Part shown: piece after piece, positions 33,920 through 43,098 of the stretch | How the letters are laid out: every line of letters begins with the position of its first letter | Numbering within the stretch: position 1 is the stretch's first letter | Assembly (NCBI RefSeq): GCF_001442615.1 | Contig: NZ_LMXN01000013.1 | Location: 1 to 64,000 of the forward strand | DNA length: 64,000 nt | Source: Algoriphagus resistens | Lineage (GTDB): Bacteria > Bacteroidota > Bacteroidia > Cytophagales > Cyclobacteriaceae | Direction: 5' to 3' | Program-made: the position numbers and the translations under genes | The notes under the pieces: model-generated | What the model was told of the DNA's origin: nothing | The model's database searches: none | The model's input: the letters and a program-made list of their open reading frames with translations, nothing else

Positions 33920-36292
33920 TTAATAAATAAAGTATCTGATTTTTCCAGAGAAGCTCCGTCCGGGCTTCTGAAGACTGAAATTGTCGTAGAGTTTACTGTC
34001 AAGGATATTTCGGCACTCAGCGATAAGCTGTAGTCTTCCCTTATCCCCTGTGGTATAGGTCACATTCACATCATGGGATAGTTGCTCCGGCACGTCAAAC
34101 TTCTCACTTCCCAGACTTGGCCAGTAGAGGTAAAAAGCATGAACATAAAGGAGATTGTATCCAAAGTTGAGGTCATTGCCTTTGCCTAACAGATCTTTCA
34201 GCATTACGCTGAAATCCCCATTCCCAAATAGATATGGCATATTTGGAACCCGATCTCTGTACACAATGCTTGGGATTGTTTGCCCCTCTTCAAATTCAGT
34301 GTTATTGCGTAGATTTTGGTAGGTGATATTTGCGCCTGCTGAAAGAAGATCTCTATAGGTCCATCGAACTTCCCCTTCCACTCCTATGTTGGTGACGCTG
34401 TAGAGATTGTCCATCACTTGCATGGTCTGGTTGTTATTCAGCCGGGGACGGATAAAGTCCTTCGCATCTCTATAGAAGCCATTGGCAGACACATCGAGTC
34501 TATGGTCGCTGTTGAGCTGTTTGTAAATACTCACTCCAGCATTATAGTTGTAACTTGTTTCCGGTTGGAGATCCAGATTTCCTTGAAGGTTCACCATATC
34601 CCCGAAAAGTTCTTCCGGCTCCGGTAGACGATAGCTTCTTTCAAATGAGGCTTTCACCTGTATGTTTCCTGTGACAAAATAAGATCCTGTAATACCGAAA
34701 CCCGGGTAGGTGAAATTCTCCCGCTCGTTGCGGTAAGCCACATCACCATACTCTCCTGAAGGATTATAAGACATGGTAAAATAGTTGGTTTGGTTATAAA
34801 TCTTGGTGAAGGCAGAAATACTGGCTTCCTCTTCCCAATTCAATTGATAACTCAGACCAGTAATGTTTTTCTGGCTTCTGCGAGGCTCTTCATATCGATC
34901 ATTATCAGGATTTAATGCGTCGCTCCCTATCCTGTTGAAACTATTGAACACATTGCTGACAGCGATGGTATGGACCCTTCCAAAGTTGTAATGCGCATTG
35001 GCTGTAAATACAGCATTGTTATTATTGAATTTATATAGGGTATAAGATCTTTCGCCACCAGGGACATCGTATTCTTTATATTGTTGAAACCAGTTATACC
35101 GACGATTTACAGTATCAATATTCTGCTCGGACCCGAAATTGTAATTCGCATTTACATTCACATCCAGTCCAGATACAAAGAGGTTTCTTTTTTGATATTT
35201 AAAAGTCGGCATGAGGATGGTCCCCTTGCGGTGCCAATCCCCAAAGACAGTCACCAATCTTGCTCCAGTTTGTACTTCAGAATAATTTTTCCCCGCTGTG
35301 AGGCCAATCAAAAGCTTGTCAGCATAGGGTTTGCCTTGTACGCCAAGCTGGGCAATGACGGTTTCATTATGATAAGTATCATGGAACCTGCGCACACGCT
35401 GATCAGGATAATACTTGCCAGTTTCGATATCAGCCACGTCCACATCAATCCAATAGTTATTATCCGAATAGTTCTGGAAGGCATTTAGCTGTACAGTAAA
35501 GCCACTTTTTCCCACATATGCTGTGTTGATTACAGTACGATGCGTGTTAAATGATCCGTAGGAATAGGATACATCCACATAGTTTTTCTGGACATTTTTG
35601 GTGACAATATTTACCGCACCCCCAAGTGCATCTGCACCAAGCCCTATAGGTACTACACCTTTATACACTTCGATTCGCTCAGCTAGATTGATGGGGATAT
35701 TGTTCAGCTGAAAGGAGGTGCCAAAATCATCCATCGGAATCCCATCGATGAAGAATTTCACCTGTTTACCTGAAAATCCATTAAGGGAAAAGTTCATCCT
35801 CGATCCAACTCCACCACTTTCCCGCACCCGAACACCAGACACCCGATCCAGCGCATGACCCAAATCAAGATTGGTATGATGGAGTTTGCGCGCATCTACA
35901 ACTTCAACATTAAAAGCCCGTTCCCTGATTTCCTTCAATTCCGATTTTCCCAAAACAGTAAATTCTTCCAGGTCATTGGTATCATCTGCCAAGGTAATGC
36001 TCATGGTATGAGTCTCTGTCCCAAGAGATATATTCTTGGAAAGATCCTCAAAACCCATAAATGAAAAATCTAGCGTGTAGTTTCTATTCGAAGGAAGGTT
36101 AATGGAGAATTTCCCATCAGCATCCGTGACTAATCCTTTAGAAACTGGAGAGATTTTAATCAAAACCCCCGGAACTGACTTACCGCTTTGATCGGCTACA
36201 AGGCCATTGAGGTTGGTATTTTGCTGCGCAAATGCCCGGAAGGCGAAAAAACTGCACAAAAATACAATGGACAATATTTTGTTATATTGCAT
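33920..36292 (-). CDS. TonB-dependent siderophore receptor, XusA-like
   Basis: A 790-residue outer-membrane receptor. Signal peptide (1-22), carboxypeptidase-D-like domain (about 25-105), TonB box region (LEEFTVLGKSE), plug domain (about 120-230; DRVSGVRVRESGGVG) and a 22-strand barrel with a C-terminal aromatic (GKIRYFIY). It probably carries a ferric siderophore made by another species, in partnership with the DUF4374 lipoprotein. It heads the operon. Two TTAGA-N5-TCTAA-like repeats lie 104-134 bp upstream, together with a leader hairpin. Confidence 0.9.
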   Translation of the reverse strand: MQYNKILSIVFLCSFFAFRAFAQQNTNLNGLVADQSGKSVPGVLIKISPVSKGLVTDADGKFSINLPSNRNYTLDFSFMGFEDLSKNISLGTETHTMSITLADDTNDLEEFTVLGKSELKEIRERAFNVEVVDARKLHHTNLDLGHALDRVSGVRVRESGGVGSRMNFSLNGFSGKQVKFFIDGIPMDDFGTSFQLNNIPINLAERIEVYKGVVPIGLGADALGGAVNIVTKNVQKNYVDVSYSYGSFNTHRTVINTAYVGKSGFTVQLNAFQNYSDNNYWIDVDVADIETGKYYPDQRVRRFHDTYHNETVIAQLGVQGKPYADKLLIGLTAGKNYSEVQTGARLVTVFGDWHRKGTILMPTFKYQKRNLFVSGLDVNVNANYNFGSEQNIDTVNRRYNWFQQYKEYDVPGGERSYTLYKFNNNNAVFTANAHYNFGRVHTIAVSNVFNSFNRIGSDALNPDNDRYEEPRRSQKNITGLSYQLNWEEEASISAFTKIYNQTNYFTMSYNPSGEYGDVAYRNERENFTYPGFGITGSYFVTGNIQVKASFERSYRLPEPEELFGDMVNLQGNLDLQPETSYNYNAGVSIYKQLNSDHRLDVSANGFYRDAKDFIRPRLNNNQTMQVMDNLYSVTNIGVEGEVRWTYRDLLSAGANITYQNLRNNTEFEEGQTIPSIVYRDRVPNMPYLFGNGDFSVMLKDLLGKGNDLNFGYNLLYVHAFYLYWPSLGSEKFDVPEQLSHDVNVTYTTGDKGRLQLIAECRNILDSKLYDNFSLQKPGRSFSGKIRYFIY

Positions 36293-36328
36293 CGCTTTTT
36301 AATTGGAGAATTAGAAAGTTTAGTACCC

Positions 36329-36358
36329 GAAGCCATACGGTTGCCGCCGTGTGGCTTC
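36329..36358. other. Leader hairpin upstream of the XusA-like receptor
   Basis: Two 12-base arms (36329-36340, 36347-36358) with a 6-nt loop. On the plus strand the stem is complete (one wobble) and is followed by ATCTTTTTAAAG, the pattern of an intrinsic terminator; on the minus strand it is an mRNA leader hairpin with one mismatch, ending about 37 bp before the start codon. Confidence 0.55.
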
Positions 36359-36395
36359 ATCTTTTTAAAGTATTGTAAACCTTATTTATCTTTAT

Positions 36396-36426
36396 TTAGA
36401 TTGATTTTAAATTAAAACAAATCTAA
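36396..36426. promoter_or_regulatory. Tandem metal-repressor-like boxes before the XusA-like receptor
   Basis: Two adjacent 15-bp elements fit TTAGA-N5-TCTAA with one mismatch each: TTAGA-TTGAT-TTTAA at 36396-36410 and TTAAA-ACAAA-TCTAA at 36412-36426. The same motif occurs twice, without mismatch, before the second siderophore receptor at 40252-40292. A Fur- or DtxR-type iron repressor is the likely binder. Confidence 0.5.
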
Positions 36427-36669
36427 GGCATGGCACCCAGTCTGACAAAGAATTGAACAGTTTTTTTGAGGTTTTTTTGAAGAAAAAGTAAAACAATTAG
36501 GGGCAATGATGCGAACAGCACTATTCACATTGATCTAAAGGAACGAAGACCGGAGACACAAGCAATCTCAACCTTGAGTTTCACCTAGTAGGCAACGCTT
36601 CAAATAAATGTAGAAAGGCTGTAAAATCTGGCAACCTTTCCACATTCAATCTTTTAGACTCAAAGAAGC
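36427..36669. other. Gap between the two iron operons
   Basis: Together with 36293-36426 this forms a 377-bp stretch without a gene. The left part carries the boxes and hairpin listed separately. The right part lies downstream of the PepSY gene ending at 36670; I find no clear terminator or RNA in it. Confidence 0.4.
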
Positions 36670-37839
36670 TTACACTTCAGTCAATACCATTTTCTCTTTC
36701 ACCTGAACCGCAGGCTCTTTCTTCGCTTTATTTCTTCTTCCCCACCAAATCAAAAAACCAGTTATGGGAAGTGAGGCGATAATCGCACTCAGGAAAAAAG
36801 CAAGAATTTTACCTGGCAAGCCTGCTATGGCACCCACATGCAGGTCGTAGTTCATCCGCATGATTTTCTGAGCCAGGGTAGCCTCTTCAAACCGGTTATA
36901 AAAATGTTCCACAGGCAGCTCCTCCAGCGTGTTCTGGTCAAAATATCTATAGTCAGTTTTCCAATAGGTCGATGCGTCAGGGTTTGCATTTGCAGCAATT
37001 GCAGCTCCTTCAAATTCTGGAGGATGAACTTCTATATATTCAGCATCTGGATATGCTGCATTCATTTTCACCCATACAGCATCCAAAGCCGGTATTTCTC
37101 CCTGATAAGTCTTGGTGGAATCGGACACAGGATTATAATATTCTACAAATTTTTCACCTCCCGAGGCTACAAAATACACTCCATCTCTAAACCACAAAAA
37201 GCCCCAGACCAGGCCTGTAACTGCAAATACCAATGCAAATATCATCACGTAAAAACCCAATACCTGGTGCAAGTCATAGTTCTTCCTCCTCCATCTTGCG
37301 GACCATTTAATCTTCAGACTCTGCTTGAGATTCTTCTTTTTCTTGGGCCACCAGAGAATCAAACCGGAGATCACCATGAAAAGGAAAACCAATGTAAAAC
37401 TTGCGACCACTGGCTGGCCTATTTCAGGAGGAAGCCAGAGGTAAAAATGCCCATCAAGAATGAATCGGAAAAAATCCGCATATTCATCTCTCAACTCCAG
37501 AACTTCGCCTGAATAAGGGTTAATATAGGCTATTTGATAATGGTCGTTACCTTCTCCGTAGCTAAAAAAAATAGCCTGCGCAGATTTTTCTTTCGTAGGG
37601 TAAAGCACAGCATGAAGGTGTCCTGCAGGGTAGGCTTCCTGTGCGATTTCACTGATTTCACTTGGCGGCAAAACCGCAGATTCCTGTGGTTCCACAAATA
37701 GGAACGGATAAGTCAAATCCTTGATTTCTGACTGAAAGGCATAGATACAACCTGTCACAGCCACAATAAACACCACGAGCCCGGACGAAAGTCCGAGCCA
37801 GAGGTGAAGTTTATTTATTATCTTTTTTAGATTCATCAA
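36670..37839 (-). CDS. PepSY-TM protein, probable siderophore-iron reductase
   Basis: A 389-residue inner-membrane protein of the PepSY-TM family. Helices lie near residues 11-33 (LHLWLGLSSGLVVFIVAVTG), 135-165, 195-220 and 340-365, with two periplasmic PepSY parts between them. His residues in or near helices (KLHLWLG, GHFYLW, DLHQVLGFY, DLHVGAI) could hold haem, as proposed for related siderophore reductases (FoxB/PiuB type). The ATG overlaps the receptor stop by four bases, so receptor and reductase are translated together. Confidence 0.85.
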   Translation of the reverse strand: MMNLKKIINKLHLWLGLSSGLVVFIVAVTGCIYAFQSEIKDLTYPFLFVEPQESAVLPPSEISEIAQEAYPAGHLHAVLYPTKEKSAQAIFFSYGEGNDHYQIAYINPYSGEVLELRDEYADFFRFILDGHFYLWLPPEIGQPVVASFTLVFLFMVISGLILWWPKKKKNLKQSLKIKWSARWRRKNYDLHQVLGFYVMIFALVFAVTGLVWGFLWFRDGVYFVASGGEKFVEYYNPVSDSTKTYQGEIPALDAVWVKMNAAYPDAEYIEVHPPEFEGAAIAANANPDASTYWKTDYRYFDQNTLEELPVEHFYNRFEEATLAQKIMRMNYDLHVGAIAGLPGKILAFFLSAIIASLPITGFLIWWGRRNKAKKEPAVQVKEKMVLTEV

Positions 37840-40214
37840 AATCTATAATTAAGGCTGATGGAGGCGTTTCGCAGATTTTGTGGAGTCACCGTAGACCATC
37901 CTGAGTAATATTTCTGATCTGTCAGATTGTTTACTTTCAAGGCCAGGTAATATTTGGAGCCAGTGTAGGAAAGTGAAGCATTGAAAACCTGATATGCAGG
38001 TAGCGCAAAGCTACCGATATTTGCTCTGTTCATGGTCAAATATTCACTGGCAGTATTTCCGCCAAAACCAACACCAAATCCTTTCAGTGCACCAGCTGAG
38101 AAATTATAGCTCGCCCAGAAATTGAACAGGTTCTCAGGACCTGCTTCTTCGGGACGAAGTCCAAGGTAGCCGCTCTCTGGATAATCTTCAGTTACTTCAG
38201 CGTCATTTTTACTAAATCCTGCCACCAAATTCAATCCCACAACCGGCGTGGCGATCACACTGAATTCAAATCCTTTACTTACTACTTCACCACCTTGGAT
38301 GGAGTTGTTAATATTACTTGGATCAGTCATCACTCTATTAGAAACAGTGATGTTGTAGTAGCTGGCTGTGGCCGAGATTTTATCCTTGTAAAGGTTTGTT
38401 TTCACACCGAATTCCAATTGATTGGCTTTTTCAGGATCAAAAGTTTTCAGTCTGGTATTTGTACCGTCAGCATCGCTCACGGTGGCCGGTGCGATGTTTA
38501 CAAAGCCATTCATATAGTTCCCAAAAATAGAAACCTTGTCTTTCACCGGCTGATACACGATCCCGAATTTGGGAGAAACAGCAGTTTGTGTGTTTTCTTC
38601 AGAATCCGTTCCCCATGCTTCGTTTTTGAAATTGTCTATTCTCACACTCGCCATCGCAGAAAGCTGTGGTAGCAATTCAATCACATCAGATACATAAGCA
38701 CTCATGATGCGGGTGTTTCCGGTAGTATTTCCCTCGAAAGAATCCTTCAGCAAATCATCTACGCCAGCTTGCGTCAACACTCCTGTATCTGCTCCATCAG
38801 AAAGCGTCACAACGCCATTCCCAACCCATCCTGTGCTGCTATTCAAAATATCCGCGTCGTAATAATCCAATCCGACGATCATCTTATTTCTCATGGAACC
38901 TATGGTGAAATCACCGATGAAGTTCTGCTGTATATCTGTAGTCAACGTCTGCCCGTTTCGATCAGAGATATACCTGTTGAATGAATCTCCGTCACTGCCG
39001 TCAAATAGATAATGGTAATACCCGTCGGTTTTGGTAGAACTTCTGGAAACTACCGTCTGAGAAGTCCAGCTATTAGAAAGCTTGTAAAAAGCCTGAGCCT
39101 GCAGGGCAAAAGAAGCGTTATTGATGCTTAACTCGTTTCCAGTAAAAGATTTTTCATAATTCTTCTCGAAAAGATCGATAGAAGAAAACGTCAGCGGATT
39201 ATTTCTGTTTAAGAAAATCATCGGAGCATTCACAGAATTTGAGTTCAAAAACTCAGTATTGATCAGGAATGTAAGTCTTTCGCTAGCTTCGAATTTGAAT
39301 GATGGTGCGATAAAAAATGAGTTTCTTCCACCAGCATCCTGAAAAGTATTATTGGACTGATAAGCTGTATTCACCCGCATGGATGCATTTTCATTCAGAG
39401 GTACATTTACATCACCAGTGATTCTATTCAGCCCATAGCTTCCAGTGATGAATCCAACTTCACCTTTGAAAGTGTCAGTTGGGCGTTTGGTAGTGATATT
39501 GATCAAACCACCATAAGAAATCACAGAACTTCCGTAAAGTGTCCCTGATGGCCCCTTGATCACATCGACAGTTTCCACGTTTGCAGGATCCAGACCACCG
39601 TTATTCAAACTTGGCATTCCGTTAACCATAGTAGGCTGCACAGCAAAACCACGCATGGCGTAGTATTCTGCACCATCTCCTCCACGGCCTGTAGATTCCC
39701 ACAACCGGGTGACACCGGTTGCATTTTTCAATGCATCATTCATATTGGTCACCACCTGCTCTTTTAATAATTTGGAAGAAACCGAGTTGTAAACCTGAGG
39801 ATTTTGAAGGTCTGTAAGCGGAAGCTTGGCAATTGTGAAATTGCTATCGGCGTAAAATCTGTTGGAAGACTGGTCTGTAACAATTACTTCTGACAGATCA
39901 GTAGAGCTCTCAGCCAACACAAAGTTTACCGAAAGAGATTCTCCGGCACCCAGCTGTATATTTTTCTCTTGTTTTTCAATCCCCACAAAAGAAGCATATA
40001 AAGTGTAGCTACCCGGCGCTATATTCTTGATTTCAAAAAAACCGTTTCTGTCAGTGGCATTGCCTTTTGCAAGGCCTTTGATACCGACATTTACAAATTC
40101 CATCGGCTGATCATCCGAAGTAGTCACATACCCTTTGATGCTGGCAGACTGGGCAAATGTGCTAAAAACACAAAGGAAAAACAGGCTGGTAAGGAGTAGA
40201 ATTCTATGATTCAT
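37836..40214 (-). CDS. TonB-dependent siderophore receptor (second iron unit)
   Basis: A 792-residue outer-membrane receptor. Signal peptide (1-21, ends TFA), carboxypeptidase-D-like domain (about 24-105), TonB-box-like SEVIVTDQSS (about 108-117), plug (about 140-245; NATGVTRLWESTGRGGD and GPSGTLYGSS) and a barrel ending LNYRF. GPSGTLYG-type plugs are typical of hydroxamate or catecholate siderophore receptors. It is the first gene of a two-gene operon with the PepSY-TM protein. A strong promoter and two operator-like repeats lie directly upstream. Confidence 0.92.
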   Translation of the reverse strand: MNHRILLLTSLFFLCVFSTFAQSASIKGYVTTSDDQPMEFVNVGIKGLAKGNATDRNGFFEIKNIAPGSYTLYASFVGIEKQEKNIQLGAGESLSVNFVLAESSTDLSEVIVTDQSSNRFYADSNFTIAKLPLTDLQNPQVYNSVSSKLLKEQVVTNMNDALKNATGVTRLWESTGRGGDGAEYYAMRGFAVQPTMVNGMPSLNNGGLDPANVETVDVIKGPSGTLYGSSVISYGGLINITTKRPTDTFKGEVGFITGSYGLNRITGDVNVPLNENASMRVNTAYQSNNTFQDAGGRNSFFIAPSFKFEASERLTFLINTEFLNSNSVNAPMIFLNRNNPLTFSSIDLFEKNYEKSFTGNELSINNASFALQAQAFYKLSNSWTSQTVVSRSSTKTDGYYHYLFDGSDGDSFNRYISDRNGQTLTTDIQQNFIGDFTIGSMRNKMIVGLDYYDADILNSSTGWVGNGVVTLSDGADTGVLTQAGVDDLLKDSFEGNTTGNTRIMSAYVSDVIELLPQLSAMASVRIDNFKNEAWGTDSEENTQTAVSPKFGIVYQPVKDKVSIFGNYMNGFVNIAPATVSDADGTNTRLKTFDPEKANQLEFGVKTNLYKDKISATASYYNITVSNRVMTDPSNINNSIQGGEVVSKGFEFSVIATPVVGLNLVAGFSKNDAEVTEDYPESGYLGLRPEEAGPENLFNFWASYNFSAGALKGFGVGFGGNTASEYLTMNRANIGSFALPAYQVFNASLSYTGSKYYLALKVNNLTDQKYYSGWSTVTPQNLRNASISLNYRF

Positions 40215-40239
40215 CTTGGTTTGATTTTCAACTATTCTG

Positions 40240-40271
40240 CAAACCTATTACTTAGACCAATTCTAAACAAG
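40240..40271 (-). promoter_or_regulatory. Promoter of the second siderophore receptor
   Basis: On the minus strand a -33 CTTG (40268-40271), a 20-base spacer and an exact -7 TAGGTTTG (40240-40247) match the Bacteroidota consensus. Transcription would begin near 40233, about 20 bases before the start codon. The spacer contains a full operator-like repeat. Confidence 0.65.
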
Positions 40272-40292
40272 GATTATTTAGAATTAATCTAA
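40252..40292. promoter_or_regulatory. Two perfect TTAGA-N5-TCTAA boxes
   Basis: TTAGA-CCAAT-TCTAA at 40252-40266 and TTAGA-ATTAA-TCTAA at 40278-40292, 26 bp apart centre to centre. The first fills the promoter spacer, so a bound protein would block RNA polymerase; the second lies just upstream of the -33 element. Similar boxes precede the other receptor. The likely protein is a Fur- or DtxR-type repressor. Confidence 0.6.
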
Positions 40293-40429
40293 TAAAACAG
40301 GTCGTGAATTTCACACCACTCCACCAAACACCTAGTTTCCAAATATTTATAAAAAGTAAATTCCTTTAATTTGGAGTACTCCCTGTGCAGATTTAAAGAA
40401 GAATTGAATATTTTAGCTAGGTGTTTTCC

Positions 40430-40951
40430 ATGCCCATGAATAAGCTTTTCAACTTTTCCATTCAAGCCATCCCGCTTTTTTTGGGATTCACCTTTTGGGC
40501 AGACCGAATGGCAAAGCCTTTTTATGCGCATCAATTTTTTGGATGGATAGATCCAGTTTGGTTAGTTCCAGAACTAGAACCTTATGGTATGGGATTTTAT
40601 GTAAAGTTCATCGCACAAATCACACTTGTATACCTGCTGGTCACTGTACGTTACAAGCTCCTTGGCAGCACCATGATGCTTCCCCTGATTGGCAATATTC
40701 TGATGTTAATCCTTTCACTTCATTGGAGCAGGATGCCCTTTGTTTTAGACTTTCTCCTAGTTCTCGATTTGATCATTCTCTGGCAATACAGAGATTTTTT
40801 CAGGCTGCTGATAGATGAAGGGAAAAGTAGATTTGACATCAAACCCAGAACCGTACGATCCCGAAATGTACATTTGGTTTGGTTGGCTGGTCTTGGGCTT
40901 CCGTTTACCGCCATCCAGATTTCTTACCTAAAACTGCCAATCCCATGCTGA
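40430..40951 (+). CDS. Membrane protein of unknown function
   Basis: About 173 residues with four predicted helices (roughly 8-25, 60-80, 85-105 and 145-165) and several Trp residues (ADRMAKPFYAHQFFGWIDPVW). I do not recognise a family. The start is uncertain: ATG 40430 and ATG 40436 are both possible, and GTG 40421 is less likely. It stands between the iron region and a VOC gene without close neighbours. Confidence 0.6.
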   Translation: MPMNKLFNFSIQAIPLFLGFTFWADRMAKPFYAHQFFGWIDPVWLVPELEPYGMGFYVKFIAQITLVYLLVTVRYKLLGSTMMLPLIGNILMLILSLHWSRMPFVLDFLLVLDLIILWQYRDFFRLLIDEGKSRFDIKPRTVRSRNVHLVWLAGLGLPFTAIQISYLKLPIPC

Positions 40952-41064
40952 ATAGTTTCGCCCGGACATATGTTGTCGTATTTCAGTTTTAAAGCAGGCC
41001 AACTATCAATTATAGATTTAAAATTGCAATAAAAAATTTAGTCAAATCACAAACCCATTTTGTT

Positions 41065-41499
41065 ATGAACATCCATTCTTATTTAAACTTTAACGGACAG
41101 GCTGAGGAAGCCATGCACTTCTACCAAAAAACTCTGGGAGGAGAATTTGAGGGAGGTTTTAATTATTTCAGTGAAATCCCGGGCATGGATCAGCTGAGTG
41201 AAGACGAAAAGAAGCGCGTCATGCATGTGACTTTGATGCTTTCTGATCAAGTGAAAATCATGGCAAGCGACATCATGCCCAGTATGGGACATAAGCTGAT
41301 CGTCGGAAATCACAATTACATTTCCCTGATGCCTGATAGCATAGAAAAAGGCAGGGAATATTTTCAGGGATTATCAGAAGGAGGTACAGTAGAGATGCCT
41401 TATGAGAAAGCATTTTGGGGAGCGTATTTCGGCAGTTTTATTGACAAATATGGCAATGGCTGGATGATCAATTATACACTGAAAGAAGGTGAAGAGTAA
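41065..41499 (+). CDS. VOC-superfamily protein, PhnB-like
   Basis: A 144-residue glyoxalase/bleomycin-resistance-fold protein of the PhnB/YjdN type. Typical features are LNFNGQAEEAMHFYQKTLGGE at the start, a DIMPS motif, HNYISLMPDS in the middle and FWGAYFGSFIDKYGNGWMINY at the end. PhnB-like proteins have no firmly known substrate. It forms a single gene. Confidence 0.88.
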   Translation: MNIHSYLNFNGQAEEAMHFYQKTLGGEFEGGFNYFSEIPGMDQLSEDEKKRVMHVTLMLSDQVKIMASDIMPSMGHKLIVGNHNYISLMPDSIEKGREYFQGLSEGGTVEMPYEKAFWGAYFGSFIDKYGNGWMINYTLKEGEE

Positions 41500-41604
41500 A
41501 TTCTGATTCTATAGATGGGTGATTTAAGAATTCCTTAACACCATAAACTTACTTTACCCATCTTTTAGCTTCTTCTTTGCTATTTCAAATACAATTCCCA
41601 TCCC

Positions 41605-42972
41605 ATGATTTATATAAATAAAATATCAATCGCCGTTTTTTTTATTTTTAGCCTGACCATGAATCTATCAGCACAGGATTTTCATCCATCAGAATTCCCT
41701 GATCGGATTATTTTGACCTGGTCTGATGATCCTATGACCACCCAGTCAGTCACCTGGAGAACTTCCTCAGAAGTAAAGGGCTCAAAAGCCCAGTTCATCC
41801 TAGCTCCGAATACGCCGATTTACCTGGATAGTGTGGAGACTTTTGACGCAACTACCCAATTTCTGGAAGTGGACAGTGTACAGGCAAACTATCATTCGGT
41901 GACTTTTCGGGGATTAAAACCTGCCACCACATACGCTTATCGGGTAGGAAATGAAGGGACTTGGAGTGAATGGTTTCAATTCATCACAGCTCCGGAAAAA
42001 GGGGCTCCATTTTCGTTCATTTACTTTGGCGATGCTCAAAATAACCTCAAATCCCAGTGGTCCAGAATTATTCGCCAGGCCTATTCCAACCTGCCCAAGG
42101 CGGCATTTATGCTTCATGCCGGAGACTTGATCAATAGCACACAATCGGACTCCGAATGGGGCGAATGGAATCACTCAGGTGGCTTCATCAATTCCATGAT
42201 TCCGAGCGTGAGTACTCCGGGCAACCATGAATACGATAGAAAAGAAGATGGCACTTTAGTATTGGATTACCACTGGAAAAAGCAATTCACACTTCCAAAA
42301 AACGGGCCTGAGGAATTTGAAGAAACTGTTTATTACCTGGATTATTCAGATTTGAGGATGATTTCACTGAATTCCCAGGAAATTGTTTTGGATGAAAAAT
42401 CCATGGAAATCCAAAGAGTTTGGTTGGAAAAAGTACTGGCCGAAAACACACAAAAGTGGACTGTCATTACGTTTCACCACCCGATTTATTCCTCTGGAAC
42501 AGGCCGTGATAACAAAGAGTTCAGAGAGGCTTTCAAGCCTATTTTTGACAAATACAAAGTTGATCTCGTGCTTCAAGGACACGATCATTCCTATGGAAGA
42601 GGAAGAAACCTTCCTTCGGGAGTAGCAAATCAGGATCCTGCTGCGCAAGGTCCCGTGTATGTAGTCTCCGTGAGTGGCCCCAAAATGTACAACCTGACCT
42701 TTGATAAATGGATGGACCGGGCGGCATCCAATACGCAATTATATCAGTTGATTTCCATTGAAGGTGACAGACTCAGCTACGGGGCCTACACTGCTACCGG
42801 AGATTTATACGATGCCTTTGACCTGATCAAATCTGAAGGCAAACAGAAAGAATTCATTGATAAAGCAAACAAGGCAATACAAGAAGCCATAGAACTTACT
42901 CCAGGATCTGAGAAGAAAATGACACCGGAAGAAATGGCGGAATACATGAAGACTTACAAAAAGCAAAATTGA
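41605..42972 (+). CDS. Exported purple acid phosphatase-like metallophosphoesterase
   Basis: A 455-residue protein with signal peptide (1-23, ends LSA), an N-terminal fibronectin-III-like purple-acid-phosphatase domain (about 30-130) and a calcineurin-type catalytic domain (about 135-375). Metal-binding motifs are FGDAQ, HAGDLI, PGNHEYD, VITFHHPIYS and QGHDHSYGRG. A charged helical tail (residues 405-455) has no known fold. It should release phosphate from organic esters in the periplasm. It stands as a single gene before tamB. Confidence 0.9.
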   Translation: MIYINKISIAVFFIFSLTMNLSAQDFHPSEFPDRIILTWSDDPMTTQSVTWRTSSEVKGSKAQFILAPNTPIYLDSVETFDATTQFLEVDSVQANYHSVTFRGLKPATTYAYRVGNEGTWSEWFQFITAPEKGAPFSFIYFGDAQNNLKSQWSRIIRQAYSNLPKAAFMLHAGDLINSTQSDSEWGEWNHSGGFINSMIPSVSTPGNHEYDRKEDGTLVLDYHWKKQFTLPKNGPEEFEETVYYLDYSDLRMISLNSQEIVLDEKSMEIQRVWLEKVLAENTQKWTVITFHHPIYSSGTGRDNKEFREAFKPIFDKYKVDLVLQGHDHSYGRGRNLPSGVANQDPAAQGPVYVVSVSGPKMYNLTFDKWMDRAASNTQLYQLISIEGDRLSYGAYTATGDLYDAFDLIKSEGKQKEFIDKANKAIQEAIELTPGSEKKMTPEEMAEYMKTYKKQN

Positions 42973-43098
42973 TTGTAGCGAAATCTATAATTCCAATTCA
43001 GTAGAGCTATAAAAAGTAATGGAATAATTCAGTTAAGCTGGCTTATTTATTGTCGATAATTTAGTTTAGAACCAACTATAATTACTCCAATTAGTTAA

